DNA of 6,482 bases, from contig CAMWRK010000122.1 in the NCBI GenBank assembly GCA_947176655.1, forward strand, positions 1 through 6,482, written 5' to 3'. Below, piece after piece: positions 6,210 to 6,482 of the stretch. Every line of letters starts with the position of its first letter. The first letter of the stretch is position 1. The DNA is from an uncultured Prevotellaceae bacterium (GTDB taxonomy: Bacteria > Bacteroidota > Bacteroidia > Bacteroidales > Bacteroidaceae). The translations under genes were made by a program, and so were the position numbers. The notes beneath the pieces were generated by a model. It worked only from the letters and a program-made list of their open reading frames with translations. It searched no databases and had not been told where the DNA came from.

Positions 6210-6260
6210 TATAAAATTCATGCCGACAGGAACATACTTACATTAATATATATATTAAAA

Positions 6261-6482
6261 ATGAAAGCATCGATTATCAAATCTTTCGCCGTTCTCGCGT
6301 GTCTCTTTGCCACAACCGAGGTGTCGGCACAGTTTAACATCTCAAAAGCACTCAATGCTGCGGCCAAGGGGGTGAAGGCTGCTACTCTTTCCGATGCCGA
6401 TATGGCTGCATACGTCAAGGAGTCGGTTGAGTGGATGGACAAGAACAATCCGGTTCTTCCCGAGGACAGCCCATATACACAG
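6261..6482 (+). CDS. Exported protein, probable M48-family metallopeptidase N-terminus, cut by the window edge
   Basis: The first 74 codons are present and the frame is open to the window end. Residues 1-23 form a signal peptide: a short basic start (K2, K7), a hydrophobic core FAVLACLFA and a VSA/Q cleavage site after A23. C14 within VLAC is a possible but poor lipobox, because hydrophobic sequence continues after it. The mature part (FNISKALNAAAKGVKAAT, then DADMAAYVKESVEWMDKNNP and LPEDSPYTQ) resembles, from memory, the segment before the catalytic domain in Bacteroidales M48 metallopeptidases, which act as periplasmic or outer-membrane quality-control proteases. The HExxH zinc motif would lie beyond the window, so the catalytic assignment cannot be confirmed here. 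The gene has its own strong promoter and is probably unrelated to the glycan cluster. Confidence 0.75.
   Translation, partial: MKASIIKSFAVLACLFATTEVSAQFNISKALNAAAKGVKAATLSDADMAAYVKESVEWMDKNNPVLPEDSPYTQ

Noticed and set aside
6218..6448. Open frame of 76 codons on the minus strand opposite the M48-like gene start
   Set aside because: It is antisense to a gene with a clear promoter and signal peptide, and it has no supporting features.

Overview
The window looks like a chromosomal segment from a Bacteroidales bacterium (Bacteroides, Phocaeicola or Prevotella-like). Two intergenic regions carry near-perfect Bacteroidetes promoters (TTTG, 20 bases, TAnnTTTG). The genes lack clear Shine-Dalgarno sequences in front of their starts, and the encoded proteins belong to families typical of this order: a WcaF-like acetyltransferase, a nucleotidyltransferase of the PF14907 type and a Bacteroidetes-style LuxR regulator. 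No species can be named from the sequence alone. All genes lie on the plus strand.

Region 1 (1-3434) is the 3' end of a surface-polysaccharide (capsule, exopolysaccharide or O-antigen) biosynthesis cluster. It holds a 5'-truncated left-handed beta-helix acetyltransferase, a KdtX/WaaE-like family 2 glycosyltransferase that overlaps it by 8 bases, a second family 2 glycosyltransferase, and a nucleotidyltransferase-fold protein of unknown substrate. The four genes are closely packed with no recognisable internal promoter, so they are probably the distal part of one long operon. A perfect 16-bp hairpin (3471-3513) closes it. The first glycosyltransferase contains an unbroken (CT)8(CG)4 dinucleotide tract inside its coding sequence. 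Gain or loss of one unit would truncate the protein, which makes it a candidate phase-variation switch.

Region 2 (3517-6108) starts with a promoter whose -33 element sits directly behind the terminator stem. It drives an MsbA-like ABC exporter with all its ATPase motifs intact, followed 40 bases later by a LuxR-type regulator whose N-terminal half resembles a response-regulator receiver but lacks a recognisable phospho-acceptor aspartate. The two may be cotranscribed. Whether the exporter serves the glycan cluster or is simply the housekeeping gene that borders it cannot be decided here.

Region 3 (6109-6482) is an intergenic stretch with a compact hairpin and a strong Bacteroidetes promoter, then the first 74 codons of a secreted or periplasmic protein that resembles the N-terminus of Bacteroidales M48 metallopeptidases. 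It runs off the window. There is no gene-free stretch longer than 300 bases. I see no tRNA, rRNA, CRISPR array, insertion sequence or attachment site.
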